DNA of 64,000 nucleotides, taken from the NCBI GenBank assembly GCA_016212855.1, contig JACRDP010000018.1:1-64000 (forward strand), in the 5' to 3' direction. Positions 50,712-59,884 of the stretch are shown piece by piece. The position numbers were made by a program, and so were the translations under genes. This stretch comes from Elusimicrobiota bacterium (GTDB lineage: Bacteria; Elusimicrobiota; Elusimicrobia; UBA1565; UBA9628). Under the pieces are notes generated by a model. That model was not told the origin of the DNA and searched no databases. It was given only the letters and a program-made list of their open reading frames with translations. Position 1 is the first letter of the stretch. Each line of letters opens with the position of its first letter.

Positions 50712-51820
50712 AGCTCGGCGCGGCCATCGCGGCCGTGCTCTTGATGTCGTCGGTTACGGCTCGGGCCGCCAATCCCAGCTTGTCCGACGACTTCACGAGC
50801 ATGTCGCAGTGGCTCAGTCATGAGATGGCGCAGGGCCTGGCGTTCAACGCCGGGTCCAATTTCGATCCTCCCCGGGAAGTGAAGGGCTGGGCGCTCCAGC
50901 CCGACATCTCCCTCGGTGTCGGCCGCATCCCCTTCAACAAGTCCGCGTTCCCGAACTTGACCGTCCAGGCGCTTCAGGAGCAGGGCGGCTCAAACATCTT
51001 CCCGAACGGAACGATGTTTCCGAACCTCGCGTTGCACTTGCGCATGGGCCTGCCCGGACGCCGCGACGCCTATTTCCGCTTCGCCGACGCGACCACGCCC
51101 CCGGGCTATAAAATCTCCCCGACGATGACCGCGCAGGTCCAGACCAACTCCTACGGCTTCGGCGCGCGTCAGCATTTTTTCGGCGAGGACGAATGGCCGG
51201 TGCTCACGCTCGGCGGCCACTACAACCACGTGCGCGGGCGCACGCGCCTCAAGGGCCTCTTCAACGTCGACATCGACAACAACTTCAAGGCGGACAGCGA
51301 GCTCAACGGCGAGATCGACTGGAACCTCAACAGCTTCGGCCTGACCGCCGTCGCCCACAAGAGCTACGACGCCTGGACGCCGTTTTTCGGCTTCGGCTAC
51401 AACTATGCGACCGGCTCGGTGCGCGCCAAACTCGAGCTCAAGTCCCGGACCTTCCTGATCTCCGACGTCACCGGTCAAGGCAGCGAGCACCCCGAGCAAA
51501 GCCAGGGCCGCTGGATCACGGGCGTGCAGTACGCGCGCCCGAGCTGGAGCGCGTTCTTCAACGCGGAGTTGAAGGCGCTCGGGCAGCTGCAGTACCGGAG
51601 CTGGATCGCGCAAATCGGTTTCGCGCTGCCGTACGAGATCGGGCGCGGGCCGCAGATCATTTACAAGAAACGGATTCCCGGCGCCGAGGCCGAGAAGAAG
51701 GAGTACTCGGCGCCGAAGAAGCTCGATGAAGACAAGCCCGCGCCGGAGCCGAAGATACGAAAGCGCTTGGAGCCGAAGAAGCCGGAGAGCGCGCAGCCGG
51801 ACATGATTTTCCTGCAATAG
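50708..51820 (+). CDS. Outer-membrane beta-barrel-like protein
   Basis: 370 residues from a TTG start, which gives a clean signal peptide (KLGAAIAAVLLMSSVTARA). The mature protein has alternating polar/hydrophobic strands with aromatic residues at the ends (PVLTLGGHYNHVRGRTRLKG, WTPFFGFGYNYATGSVRAKLELK, QYRSWIAQIGFALPYEIG), as in outer-membrane barrels. A Lys/Pro/Glu tail follows (about 320-370). The giant protease-glucanase gene begins directly after its stop, suggesting a joint role such as surface display or export; that is inference. Confidence 0.65.
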   Translation: MKLGAAIAAVLLMSSVTARAANPSLSDDFTSMSQWLSHEMAQGLAFNAGSNFDPPREVKGWALQPDISLGVGRIPFNKSAFPNLTVQALQEQGGSNIFPNGTMFPNLALHLRMGLPGRRDAYFRFADATTPPGYKISPTMTAQVQTNSYGFGARQHFFGEDEWPVLTLGGHYNHVRGRTRLKGLFNVDIDNNFKADSELNGEIDWNLNSFGLTAVAHKSYDAWTPFFGFGYNYATGSVRAKLELKSRTFLISDVTGQGSEHPEQSQGRWITGVQYARPSWSAFFNAELKALGQLQYRSWIAQIGFALPYEIGRGPQIIYKKRIPGAEAEKKEYSAPKKLDEDKPAPEPKIRKRLEPKKPESAQPDMIFLQ

Positions 51821-54800
51821 ATGAAACGATTCGTTTCCGTCGTGCTGACGTCCAGCCTGGTCCTCGCGTCCTGGGGCCCGGGCGCGGCGTCGTTGTCCGC
51901 ACAAACCATCACGGGCCGCTCTTCTTCCGTTTCGCTCGTTCCCCAGTTGAGCGTGGTGCCCGCGGGACCAGGCGCCGTGTTGGGTTCACCATCCGTTTTG
52001 CCGTTGTTGACGCCGTTGATCTCTCCGTCGTTGACGCCGTCGATCAGCCCGCTCGCGGCGCTCACCCCCGTCGCTGCGGCGCCAGCCGCGGCGACGCCGG
52101 CCGCCGCGATAGCGGCGGCCGCGGCTGCCGTTCCCTCGGCGATCGCGGCGGTCAAGCCCTCGGCTCCGAACGAAGCGTTCGGGAGCGCGGCGGCGCAGGA
52201 TTTCGCGGGCCGAATTACGGGCGAACGGCTTTTGAACGGCGACGGATTGGGCGGAGATGCCGTATCCATCGACGGCGCTGTCCCTGAATCTACGACGCAC
52301 CTTTCCGCGGCCTCGGTCGAGCACGACGTCAAGACAAGTCGTGAGCCTGCTCTACATCCCGCGCCGCCGACTACACCTGAAGGACAGAAACGCGGCGCGT
52401 TTTTCCCGCTGGTGCTCGCGGGTTTATCCGGATTACTGTGGGGAGGATTCGAGTTCGCCCGCTGGGGCGCCCATGCCTTGCAGACCGCGCAGTCCTCCGG
52501 TTTCACCGGTTCGACGGTCCTGACCGTCGCCGCGGTCAGCGCGGCGGTGCTTACGGGCGCATTTGTTCTTAACGCTGTTGTTGATACCGTCGTCTTCCTC
52601 GCCGCCGTCGCTCGCGGCCGGAATGTCACCAACGCCGATCTCCAAAAATTCCTTCGTGCCGAAGTTTTGGAAGGACGTCTGGACGGCAACGCCGCCGCGC
52701 TTGTCAAAGCGTATCGTCCCGACAACCGCTACAAAGACTTTACCTTCGCCTTCGCCTCCCGCGGCCAGATCTGGGTTCGCCCCGAACTCGCCGCGACGCC
52801 GTGGCTGCTGCGGATGGTCTTGCTTCACGAGCTTCACCACATGCGCGCCTCGGCGCCGCGGGGACCCCCGCGCGGCAAGATCTTCGGACTGCTCTCGACC
52901 GTCGTCTCCGAGGTGCGCGCGCGCGCGGCCGAGTTCAGGGGAACCGGCGCCCTCAAGAAGATCAAGGTCACCGGCCTCCAGCGCGCGCTCACCTTGACCC
53001 AGACGTCCCTGCGGCTCTCCCGTCCCTACGACGTGCTCGTGGTCAACCCTGATTCGAAAGAGCTCGAGGATCCCAAGCTGTACGACGGGCTGTCCGACGG
53101 CGCGGCCCGCGTGACGCCGCTCAAGGACGTCGATCCCCGCAAGGCCCTGACCGGAAACGAGCGCCGCTACCGGGCGATCGTGCTGGGCCGCGCGACGCGC
53201 GCCTTGCCCGAGCCGAACAGCGCGGACCACAAGAAGCTGGAGAGCGTGCTCCAGCAGCTCGACAGCCTGCACGTGCTCGCGACCCGCCTCATCGTCCGCG
53301 CCGACGCGTTCAAGGGCACCACCAGCGTCGGCGCCTGGACCGATCTCGTCGATCGCGCGCAGCGCCTCAAGGAGAACGGCTCCAAGCGGGCGGTTCAGGC
53401 TTTCGAGGGCGAGGTGCGCAAGCTCTGGCGCTCGATCGCCTCCCAGCGCCTCAAGGGCGTGGGCGTCACCGAGCTCATGGACGGTTTGTACGGCAACCTG
53501 CGGGACCGCGGCTTCGCCTTCCTGTCCTTCGGTCCGGACGACCCCGGCGTCGTGTCCTGGGAGAAGCTGCTGCGCTACTGGGAGTCGGCCGATGGCGGCC
53601 AGTTCAAGATCACGCGGGTCGACCTCGAGGACGGCGGCCACCTGCTGATCCTGAGAAAAGTCGAGGCCCGCGTCGGTCTGTGGCTGCGGCCGATTCAGGG
53701 CGGACGCATCAAGGACTCGGTGCCGAACGCTTCGTTTACGGAGGAGGGCCGCGCGACGGCGCGCAAATCCCTCGAGGACGCGGGCTTCGGCAAGCAGCTC
53801 GAGCTGTTCGAGAAGATGGAGGTCAACGTGCGCCACGTGTTCGGCGCCGACGTGGGCCGCCAAGAGATCTACGTGACCGTGCCGCGGCGCAACAAGACGG
53901 CGATCATGAAGTACGTGAGCGCGAACGCCGAGATCCTGGACTCGCAGTCGAACTTCGAAACCCATTTGATGGACTCGGCCGAGCTCCAGGGCGTGAAGCC
54001 GGTTTGGAAGGCCGGGGTCACCGGCGCGGCGGGCTCGATCCTGTGGATCGACACCGGCGCGGACTCGACGCACGCCGACTTCGGCGGGCGTCTGGACGTC
54101 GTCGACATGGTCGACGAGGGGACCGAGGACTGGATCGGGCACGGCACGCACGTCGCCGGCATCTCGATCTCCGACAACCAGGGCTTTCTGGGTATGGCGC
54201 CGCAGGCGAAGGGCACGATGGCGAAGGTGTTCTCCCGCGACCAGCCCGGCGCGTCGGATGGCGAGATCATGGGCTCGGCCGCGATCGCGCTGAAGAAGGG
54301 AGTGGACGTGATCAGCCTGAGCCTGGGCTCGCGCGGCTCCTCGGCCGACAACCTGGCCGAGTTCTTCTCGCAGCTCACGAAGCAGAAGAACGCCGCGGGC
54401 GAGCATCCCATCGTCACCGCGAGCGCCGGCAACTCCGGCCCGTTCGACCGCACGTTGAGCCAACCCGCCGCCGGCGTCGAGGTCATCGCGGTCGCCGCCG
54501 CCGCCAAGAGCAAGGAAGACGGGATTGCGGAGATCGCCTTCTACAGCTCGGTCGGGCCCGACATCGACCGCCGCTACGCGGTCAAGCGCTTCCGCTTCAA
54601 GCCCGACATCACCGGCATCGGCGGCGACGTGACGACCTCGCCCGGCTCGAGCAACGTCTACAAGGACGGCGTCTATTCCGCGAAGTCGAAGGACGCCCAG
54701 CGGTCCGCTTCAGATCTCGAAGACGGCAAGCACACGGGCATGTCCGGCACCTCGATGTCGAACCCGTCTTTGGGCGGCATCGAGGTTCTTCTCAAGGTCG

Positions 54801-57800
54801 CGCTGCGTGGAGCCGGGGCGCTGACTCCGTTCATCTCGGAGAACCTGGCGTTCGCGGTCAAGGCCGTGCTCCAGCGCACCTCGAAGGACATGGGCGTGCC
54901 GGTGTGGTTCCAGGGCGGCGGCTTCGTCGACGCCTGGGAGGCGTTCAAGCTCATCCAGGCGTCGGGCACGCGCATGGTCGGCAACGGCCTGCGCGGGATG
55001 TGGGCGCGGCTGACCTCCAAGCCAGCCGCGCCGGAGGGCGAAGCGGCGTGGGCCTGGCTCGAGCGCCTGAAGGCGGTGCAGGACGCCGAGGACCGGGCGT
55101 TCAGCGCGGCCGAGCTCGCCAAGAGCGAGATGCAGGCTCACCAGGAGGGGGAATCCGTCGATGAATCCTCCGAGGAGCCGGCCGACAAATCGGCCGCCGG
55201 CAACGCCGTGCAGGCCGAGGTGCAGAAGCGCTTCAACGCCGCGCGCGACGCCGAGCTGCCGGCGCTGATCGCCGCGCTCAAAGACGACGTCTGGCTCGTG
55301 CGCATGCGCGCCGCCGCCGTCCTGATGAACTTGAAGTCCCCCGCGTCCGCCGCCGCGCTCGCCGAGGCCGGGCTCAATGACTCCGAGCCGCGCGTGCGCC
55401 AGATGGCCTTCCTGGCCCTCGCCGAAATTCCGACGCATGCCGTCGACGCGCTGCTGCAGAAGGCGGCGGCCAACGAGTCCTGGGACATCGGCGTCTACGC
55501 GGCCTACGCGCTCGTCCGGCGCGGCGACCGCGCCGCGATCGCCCGCATCGTGAAGGAGACCGCGAACGCCGACAAGCGGGCGCGCTTCACCTCGACCTGG
55601 CTGCTCGGCCAGATCGGAGCGTCCGCGACCGCCGCCGAGGCCGAGGCGCTCTCGGCGCGCGTGCGCGACCGCGCTGAGCGCGGCAATATCCGGCATTTGG
55701 CCTCCGCCGCGCTTTCCAACCTCGCCGACGCCGCGCCCGAGGCGATCAGCGACCGCGTCGTGACCGACCTGCTCGACGCGGCCGGACCGGAGAACCTCGC
55801 GCTGACGCGCACGATCCAGAAGATTTTCCCCGTCGCCGTGCGCAGCAAGGCCTTCATCGCGCGCCTGCGCGCCGACCCGCTCAAGCCGATCGTGACGGAT
55901 TTCGTCGTCAAGAACCGCGAGGCGATCGGCAAGCCCGGCGCGCTGAGCGAGCTGGTGCAGCTGCTCGCCCGCGCCGCGGGCGTGCCGCTCGACGCGCCGA
56001 CCCCGCCGATGGACGGCTCCGGCACGGGCATCGCGGGCGTCGACGAGGCGATGGGCCCGGTGGACCTGTTCGCGGTTCCGCCGCTGAACGAGGGCGCGCT
56101 CGACGACGCGACGGCGAAGCGCTTCGAGACGTCGGTCAAGGCGACTTTGACGGCGTCACGCGGGTTGTGGCTGTCGGTGCCGGAGCACAAGCTCTACGCG
56201 CTGACGATCGCGCTCGAGCACCGCGGCTGGACCGTGCGGCGCTCGCTGCCGTACTATCCGCTCTCCAACTCCCCGGCCGAACCCGGCGGGCTGACGGTCG
56301 AGCTCGGCGACGGCACGATGAGCGAGGACGTGCCTCCGGGCGCGGACCTGTCTCTGGTGCGCGTGCGCGCCTCGGCCGGCGTCTCCGAGGTGCGCGTGAT
56401 GGCCGCGCTCGAGCACATCGCCGCCGCCGCGAAGGACAAGGGTCCCGTCCTGATCTCGCTGACGATGGGCGCGCCGACGTCGCGTCGCACGCCTCTGTCG
56501 ATGCTCATCGACCGGCTGGTCGCGTCGGGCATCGGCGTCGTGGTCGGCGCCGGCAACGCGGGACCTAAGGCCGGCACCGTGGCCGCGCCCGGCGACGCGG
56601 CTTTGGCCGTCGTCGTCGCCGCCGCCAGCCGCGAGGGCCTGCAGTTCTACTCCTCGCGCGGAACGCCCGAGACGCCGCGCCTGTCCTGGACCGATCTCGT
56701 CGACGACCTGAAGCCGGGCGAGGCGCTCGCCAAAGCGGCCGTCGCCGCGGCGGACGCCGTGCTCGGAACGCCCGCGCCGGCGGCCCCGGCTCCTAAGATA
56801 CTGGGCACGGCGGCCGCGGCGGAGCGCACCGCCGCGAAGCTGGCCGTGCTCTCCCGCGCGCTCGCCGAAGGCATGAAGGCGGCGGGCCGGCAGTTGCCCG
56901 ACGGCTGGTTCCCGTACCTGGCGTCCTTGGTCAAGCGCTCGGCCACGCCGATGCCGGCCTATCAGCCCCACGAAGTCGGCGCGGGCTTGTTCGACGCCGC
57001 CGACGGCGCGCTCGAGCTTCTGCGCACCCGCCTCCTCGATCTCGAGGCGTTGACGCGCGACGCGAAGGCCCTCGCCGACGAGGCGCGCGCTCGCGTCGCT
57101 CCCGCGGCGGCGCCGATCGCTGCCCGGCCGAGCCTCCTGCGCCGAGCGATCCGCGCGGTTCTCGGCGCCTTCATCGCCGTCTCGCCGGCGCACGCTCCGG
57201 CGAAGGCCCTCACGGACGGAATCCGCCCCACGCCGTCGATCTCGGAGGACGGCGTCCCGGGTTTGCCGTGGTGGAAGGACGCGTCGGCGACTCGTTCCGC
57301 CGTGACCGTGCCGTTGTTCGCCCTGCGGCCTAAAAAAAAAGACGCTGACCCCGGAATAGGCAAGTACTCCGGCTTGGGCCGCTACTACCGCGAGGAACTC
57401 GCGCCCGAGGGGACCGACGCGGTGCTTCTCCTGCCTCACTTCGCCGCGCTCGGCGAAAGCCCGTACGCTCCGGTCAGCCTGTACGCGCTCAACGAAGATC
57501 AGATCGATTGGGCTCTGGTCGAAGAGTCCGCCGCCGATCCTCGTTTGAGCGCTCCGTCGCAAAGCGTCGATTACGCGTCGCTGCGCGCGCGAGAGAGCGC
57601 GATCGCCCGCGAGGCCTACGCGCGCTTTTTGAATTCCGACGGTCCACGCCGGGCCGAATTCTCCGCTTGGTCGGCGAAAAACGAAAACTGGCTCGGAGAA
57701 TACGCCGAGTTTATGGCGCTGTCCGCGTTGATCGGCAAGCCTGCACTCGACTGGACTCCCCCCGATCAGGGCGCCGCTCGGGCAGATCCGAAATTCGCCG

Positions 57801-59884
57801 AGCTGGTCTCAATACGCCGCTGGTCGCAGTGGCTCGCGTACGGGCAGTTTCGTGACGCGGTGGACGAAGTGCATGCCGCGGGCGGCAAGCTCCTGTTCGA
57901 CATCCCGATGTTCCGCGCCAAGAACGGCGTCGACGCGTGGAAGCGTCCGGAACTGTTCGCCGACCTGCGTACCCGAAATCCCGGCATCGTCAACGCCTGG
58001 GTCCACGAGGACTGGAAGGACCTGGCGCTGTGGCGCTGGTCCGAGCTCAAGAAGGACGGCTACGCGGCCGCGCTCGATCCCTACCGTTATTGGCTCGCTT
58101 TCGGCTTCGACGGCGCGCGCGCCGACGCTTTGCACTTCGCCTACAAGTTCGGCAACGGCCAGCTGGCCAGCGGCGACGAGCCCGGCGATCCGTACGTCGC
58201 GGCGCTGGGCGCGGTGCTGAGCGCGCGCTCCGCGTTTCCGCTCGCCGAAGCGTTCGAGGGCAAGGACGCCGACGCGCGGCGCCACGGCTTCGTCACGGTC
58301 GGCGGCGACTGGAAAAAGGTGAGCTCGCACGACGATCCCCGCACGCCCGATTTCATCGGGCGTCTTTTTACGGCGCGCCGCGAACCGTCCTCCGGCGCGG
58401 CGTCGAAATTCGTCGCGTACACGCTCGGCGATCAGTGGCGAGATCCCGTGCCCGTGAAGGACATGAAGAACGGCGTCTCGCGCTGGCGCTACCGCATTCC
58501 GCTGCCTTCCGACGCGGATTACGCCGGGCGCGTCCGCGCCGACGCGCGGCCCCAGCTGCGGGCGCTTAAGGCGATTGTGGACGGCGACGTGTGGGGCGCG
58601 GCCGAATCGGTCCGCGCCGCGTTTGGAAGCGCCGCCGACGCCTTCGTCAAGCGCGACGGCGATTCCGTGCAGATATGGGCCGCGAGCATGGACTGGTTCC
58701 TCGAGGAGTGGGGCCGCGACACTTTTATCTCTCTGCCGGGGCTCCTATTGTCCACCGGCCGTTTCAACGACGCGAAATCCGTTCTGCGCCGCTTCGCCGC
58801 GTTCGAGAAAGACGGCCTGATCCCGAACCGTATTCCCGACAACGGCGAGCCCGAGTACAACACCGCCGACGCGCCGATGTGGTACGTGCAGGCGCTCAAG
58901 AGCTACGCCGAAGCCTCGAACGATTGGGCGTTCGTCGACGAGATGGCACCGGTCGTGCGCCGAATCGTCGCCGGCTATGAACACGGCGCGAGCTACCGCC
59001 GCTACGGCCGCTGGAACACCATCAAGATGGACTCCGACGGCCTGGTCGTCACGCCTTCGCAGGCGACCTGGATGGACGCCGACCCCGAGGGCCGCGACCG
59101 GCCGGTGACCCCGCGCAACGGCAAGACGGTCGAGATCAACGCGCTGTGGTACGCCAACCTCCGTTTCCTGGCCGCGCTCGAGGCGCGCGCCGGACACCCG
59201 GAGACCGCGGCGGCGCGCAATGAACTTGCCGGCAAGGTGAAGGACAGCTTCAACTCGAAGTTCTGGTTCGTCAGCGAGGACAACCGCCGCGCCTGGGGCG
59301 GCGCCGGCGGGGCCTTGCGCGACGTGATCGAGGGCGACCCGCACGGCGAGGCGATCCGCCCCAACATGCTGTTCGCGATCAGCCGCGGCGGCGACCTGCT
59401 GAGCCCCGAGCGCCGGCGCGACGTCGTGCTCGCCGCGACGCGCGACCTGCTCACCCGCATGGGCCCGCGCACCTTGTCGCCGCGCGACAGCGGCTACCGC
59501 GCGACGTACGACACGTCCAAACCTCCGCTCGAGAAGGACCAGGCCTACCATCAGGGCACGGTGTGGCCGTGGCTGATGGGCGCTTACGCCGAGGCTTTGG
59601 CTCAGGTGCGGCGCGACATGGGCTGGGACGACGTCCGGATCGCGGCCGAGACGCGCGCGCTGGTCACGCCGTTGGTCACGGCCCTGGTGTCGCGCCCTGA
59701 GGGTTCGCTGTCCGAGGTGTACGACGGCGGGGCGAGCGACGCCGGCCTCGCGAATTTCTCGCTCGACGATCCCGAGGGCCTCGCGCCGCTGTTCAAGCGC
59801 GCCGGCCCCGCGCAGAATCCGGGCGGCACCCGCTCGCAGGCGTGGAGCGTCGCCGAGATTCTTAGGCTACTGGCCCGCGAATAA
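51821..59884 (+). CDS. Giant secreted fusion: zincin-like + subtilase + HEAT + GH77-like + GH133 debranching domains
   Basis: 2687 residues in one frame. Signal peptide (1-28). A zinc motif HELHH at 336-340. A complete subtilase (S8): Asp744 in WIDTGAD, His774 in GHGTHVAGI, Asn871 in ASAGNSGP, Ser978 in SGTSMSNPSLG. HEAT-like repeats at about 1147-1390. A partial second subtilase-like region (about 1430-1640; GAGNAGP, no GTSM Ser). From about 1827 a GH77/GH13-like domain begins with VTVPLFALRP and GIGKYSGLG, with candidate nucleophile Asp2102 (GARADALH), acid Glu2143 (LAEAFEG) and His2170-Asp2171. Residues 2285-2687 are an amylo-1,6-glucosidase (GH133): WGRDTFISLPGLLL, EYNTADAPMWYV, EINALWY, HQGTVWPWLMGAYAEA. 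An A9 run (57332-57340) lies in the GH77 N-terminus. Confidence 0.85.
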   Translation: MKRFVSVVLTSSLVLASWGPGAASLSAQTITGRSSSVSLVPQLSVVPAGPGAVLGSPSVLPLLTPLISPSLTPSISPLAALTPVAAAPAAATPAAAIAAAAAAVPSAIAAVKPSAPNEAFGSAAAQDFAGRITGERLLNGDGLGGDAVSIDGAVPESTTHLSAASVEHDVKTSREPALHPAPPTTPEGQKRGAFFPLVLAGLSGLLWGGFEFARWGAHALQTAQSSGFTGSTVLTVAAVSAAVLTGAFVLNAVVDTVVFLAAVARGRNVTNADLQKFLRAEVLEGRLDGNAAALVKAYRPDNRYKDFTFAFASRGQIWVRPELAATPWLLRMVLLHELHHMRASAPRGPPRGKIFGLLSTVVSEVRARAAEFRGTGALKKIKVTGLQRALTLTQTSLRLSRPYDVLVVNPDSKELEDPKLYDGLSDGAARVTPLKDVDPRKALTGNERRYRAIVLGRATRALPEPNSADHKKLESVLQQLDSLHVLATRLIVRADAFKGTTSVGAWTDLVDRAQRLKENGSKRAVQAFEGEVRKLWRSIASQRLKGVGVTELMDGLYGNLRDRGFAFLSFGPDDPGVVSWEKLLRYWESADGGQFKITRVDLEDGGHLLILRKVEARVGLWLRPIQGGRIKDSVPNASFTEEGRATARKSLEDAGFGKQLELFEKMEVNVRHVFGADVGRQEIYVTVPRRNKTAIMKYVSANAEILDSQSNFETHLMDSAELQGVKPVWKAGVTGAAGSILWIDTGADSTHADFGGRLDVVDMVDEGTEDWIGHGTHVAGISISDNQGFLGMAPQAKGTMAKVFSRDQPGASDGEIMGSAAIALKKGVDVISLSLGSRGSSADNLAEFFSQLTKQKNAAGEHPIVTASAGNSGPFDRTLSQPAAGVEVIAVAAAAKSKEDGIAEIAFYSSVGPDIDRRYAVKRFRFKPDITGIGGDVTTSPGSSNVYKDGVYSAKSKDAQRSASDLEDGKHTGMSGTSMSNPSLGGIEVLLKVALRGAGALTPFISENLAFAVKAVLQRTSKDMGVPVWFQGGGFVDAWEAFKLIQASGTRMVGNGLRGMWARLTSKPAAPEGEAAWAWLERLKAVQDAEDRAFSAAELAKSEMQAHQEGESVDESSEEPADKSAAGNAVQAEVQKRFNAARDAELPALIAALKDDVWLVRMRAAAVLMNLKSPASAAALAEAGLNDSEPRVRQMAFLALAEIPTHAVDALLQKAAANESWDIGVYAAYALVRRGDRAAIARIVKETANADKRARFTSTWLLGQIGASATAAEAEALSARVRDRAERGNIRHLASAALSNLADAAPEAISDRVVTDLLDAAGPENLALTRTIQKIFPVAVRSKAFIARLRADPLKPIVTDFVVKNREAIGKPGALSELVQLLARAAGVPLDAPTPPMDGSGTGIAGVDEAMGPVDLFAVPPLNEGALDDATAKRFETSVKATLTASRGLWLSVPEHKLYALTIALEHRGWTVRRSLPYYPLSNSPAEPGGLTVELGDGTMSEDVPPGADLSLVRVRASAGVSEVRVMAALEHIAAAAKDKGPVLISLTMGAPTSRRTPLSMLIDRLVASGIGVVVGAGNAGPKAGTVAAPGDAALAVVVAAASREGLQFYSSRGTPETPRLSWTDLVDDLKPGEALAKAAVAAADAVLGTPAPAAPAPKILGTAAAAERTAAKLAVLSRALAEGMKAAGRQLPDGWFPYLASLVKRSATPMPAYQPHEVGAGLFDAADGALELLRTRLLDLEALTRDAKALADEARARVAPAAAPIAARPSLLRRAIRAVLGAFIAVSPAHAPAKALTDGIRPTPSISEDGVPGLPWWKDASATRSAVTVPLFALRPKKKDADPGIGKYSGLGRYYREELAPEGTDAVLLLPHFAALGESPYAPVSLYALNEDQIDWALVEESAADPRLSAPSQSVDYASLRARESAIAREAYARFLNSDGPRRAEFSAWSAKNENWLGEYAEFMALSALIGKPALDWTPPDQGAARADPKFAELVSIRRWSQWLAYGQFRDAVDEVHAAGGKLLFDIPMFRAKNGVDAWKRPELFADLRTRNPGIVNAWVHEDWKDLALWRWSELKKDGYAAALDPYRYWLAFGFDGARADALHFAYKFGNGQLASGDEPGDPYVAALGAVLSARSAFPLAEAFEGKDADARRHGFVTVGGDWKKVSSHDDPRTPDFIGRLFTARREPSSGAASKFVAYTLGDQWRDPVPVKDMKNGVSRWRYRIPLPSDADYAGRVRADARPQLRALKAIVDGDVWGAAESVRAAFGSAADAFVKRDGDSVQIWAASMDWFLEEWGRDTFISLPGLLLSTGRFNDAKSVLRRFAAFEKDGLIPNRIPDNGEPEYNTADAPMWYVQALKSYAEASNDWAFVDEMAPVVRRIVAGYEHGASYRRYGRWNTIKMDSDGLVVTPSQATWMDADPEGRDRPVTPRNGKTVEINALWYANLRFLAALEARAGHPETAAARNELAGKVKDSFNSKFWFVSEDNRRAWGGAGGALRDVIEGDPHGEAIRPNMLFAISRGGDLLSPERRRDVVLAATRDLLTRMGPRTLSPRDSGYRATYDTSKPPLEKDQAYHQGTVWPWLMGAYAEALAQVRRDMGWDDVRIAAETRALVTPLVTALVSRPEGSLSEVYDGGASDAGLANFSLDDPEGLAPLFKRAGPAQNPGGTRSQAWSVAEILRLLARE
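57332..57340 (+). other. A9 slippery tract inside the giant gene
   Basis: Nine A encode Lys1838-1840 at the start of the GH77-like domain. Gain of one A leads to a stop after three codons (TGA), loss of one to a stop after about six codons (TAG). Slippage in RNA polymerase or ribosome would release the protease half alone. Confidence 0.5.

Noticed and set aside
56156-57562. Minus-strand frame opposite the giant gene
   Set aside because: The plus strand encodes recognisable protease and glucanotransferase motifs throughout.
51821-59884. The giant fusion as an assembly or frameshift artefact at the A9 run
   Set aside because: GH77-like motifs lie on both sides of A9 in the same frame (PLFALR before, GIG after), so the given frame is consistent; raw reads would still be useful.
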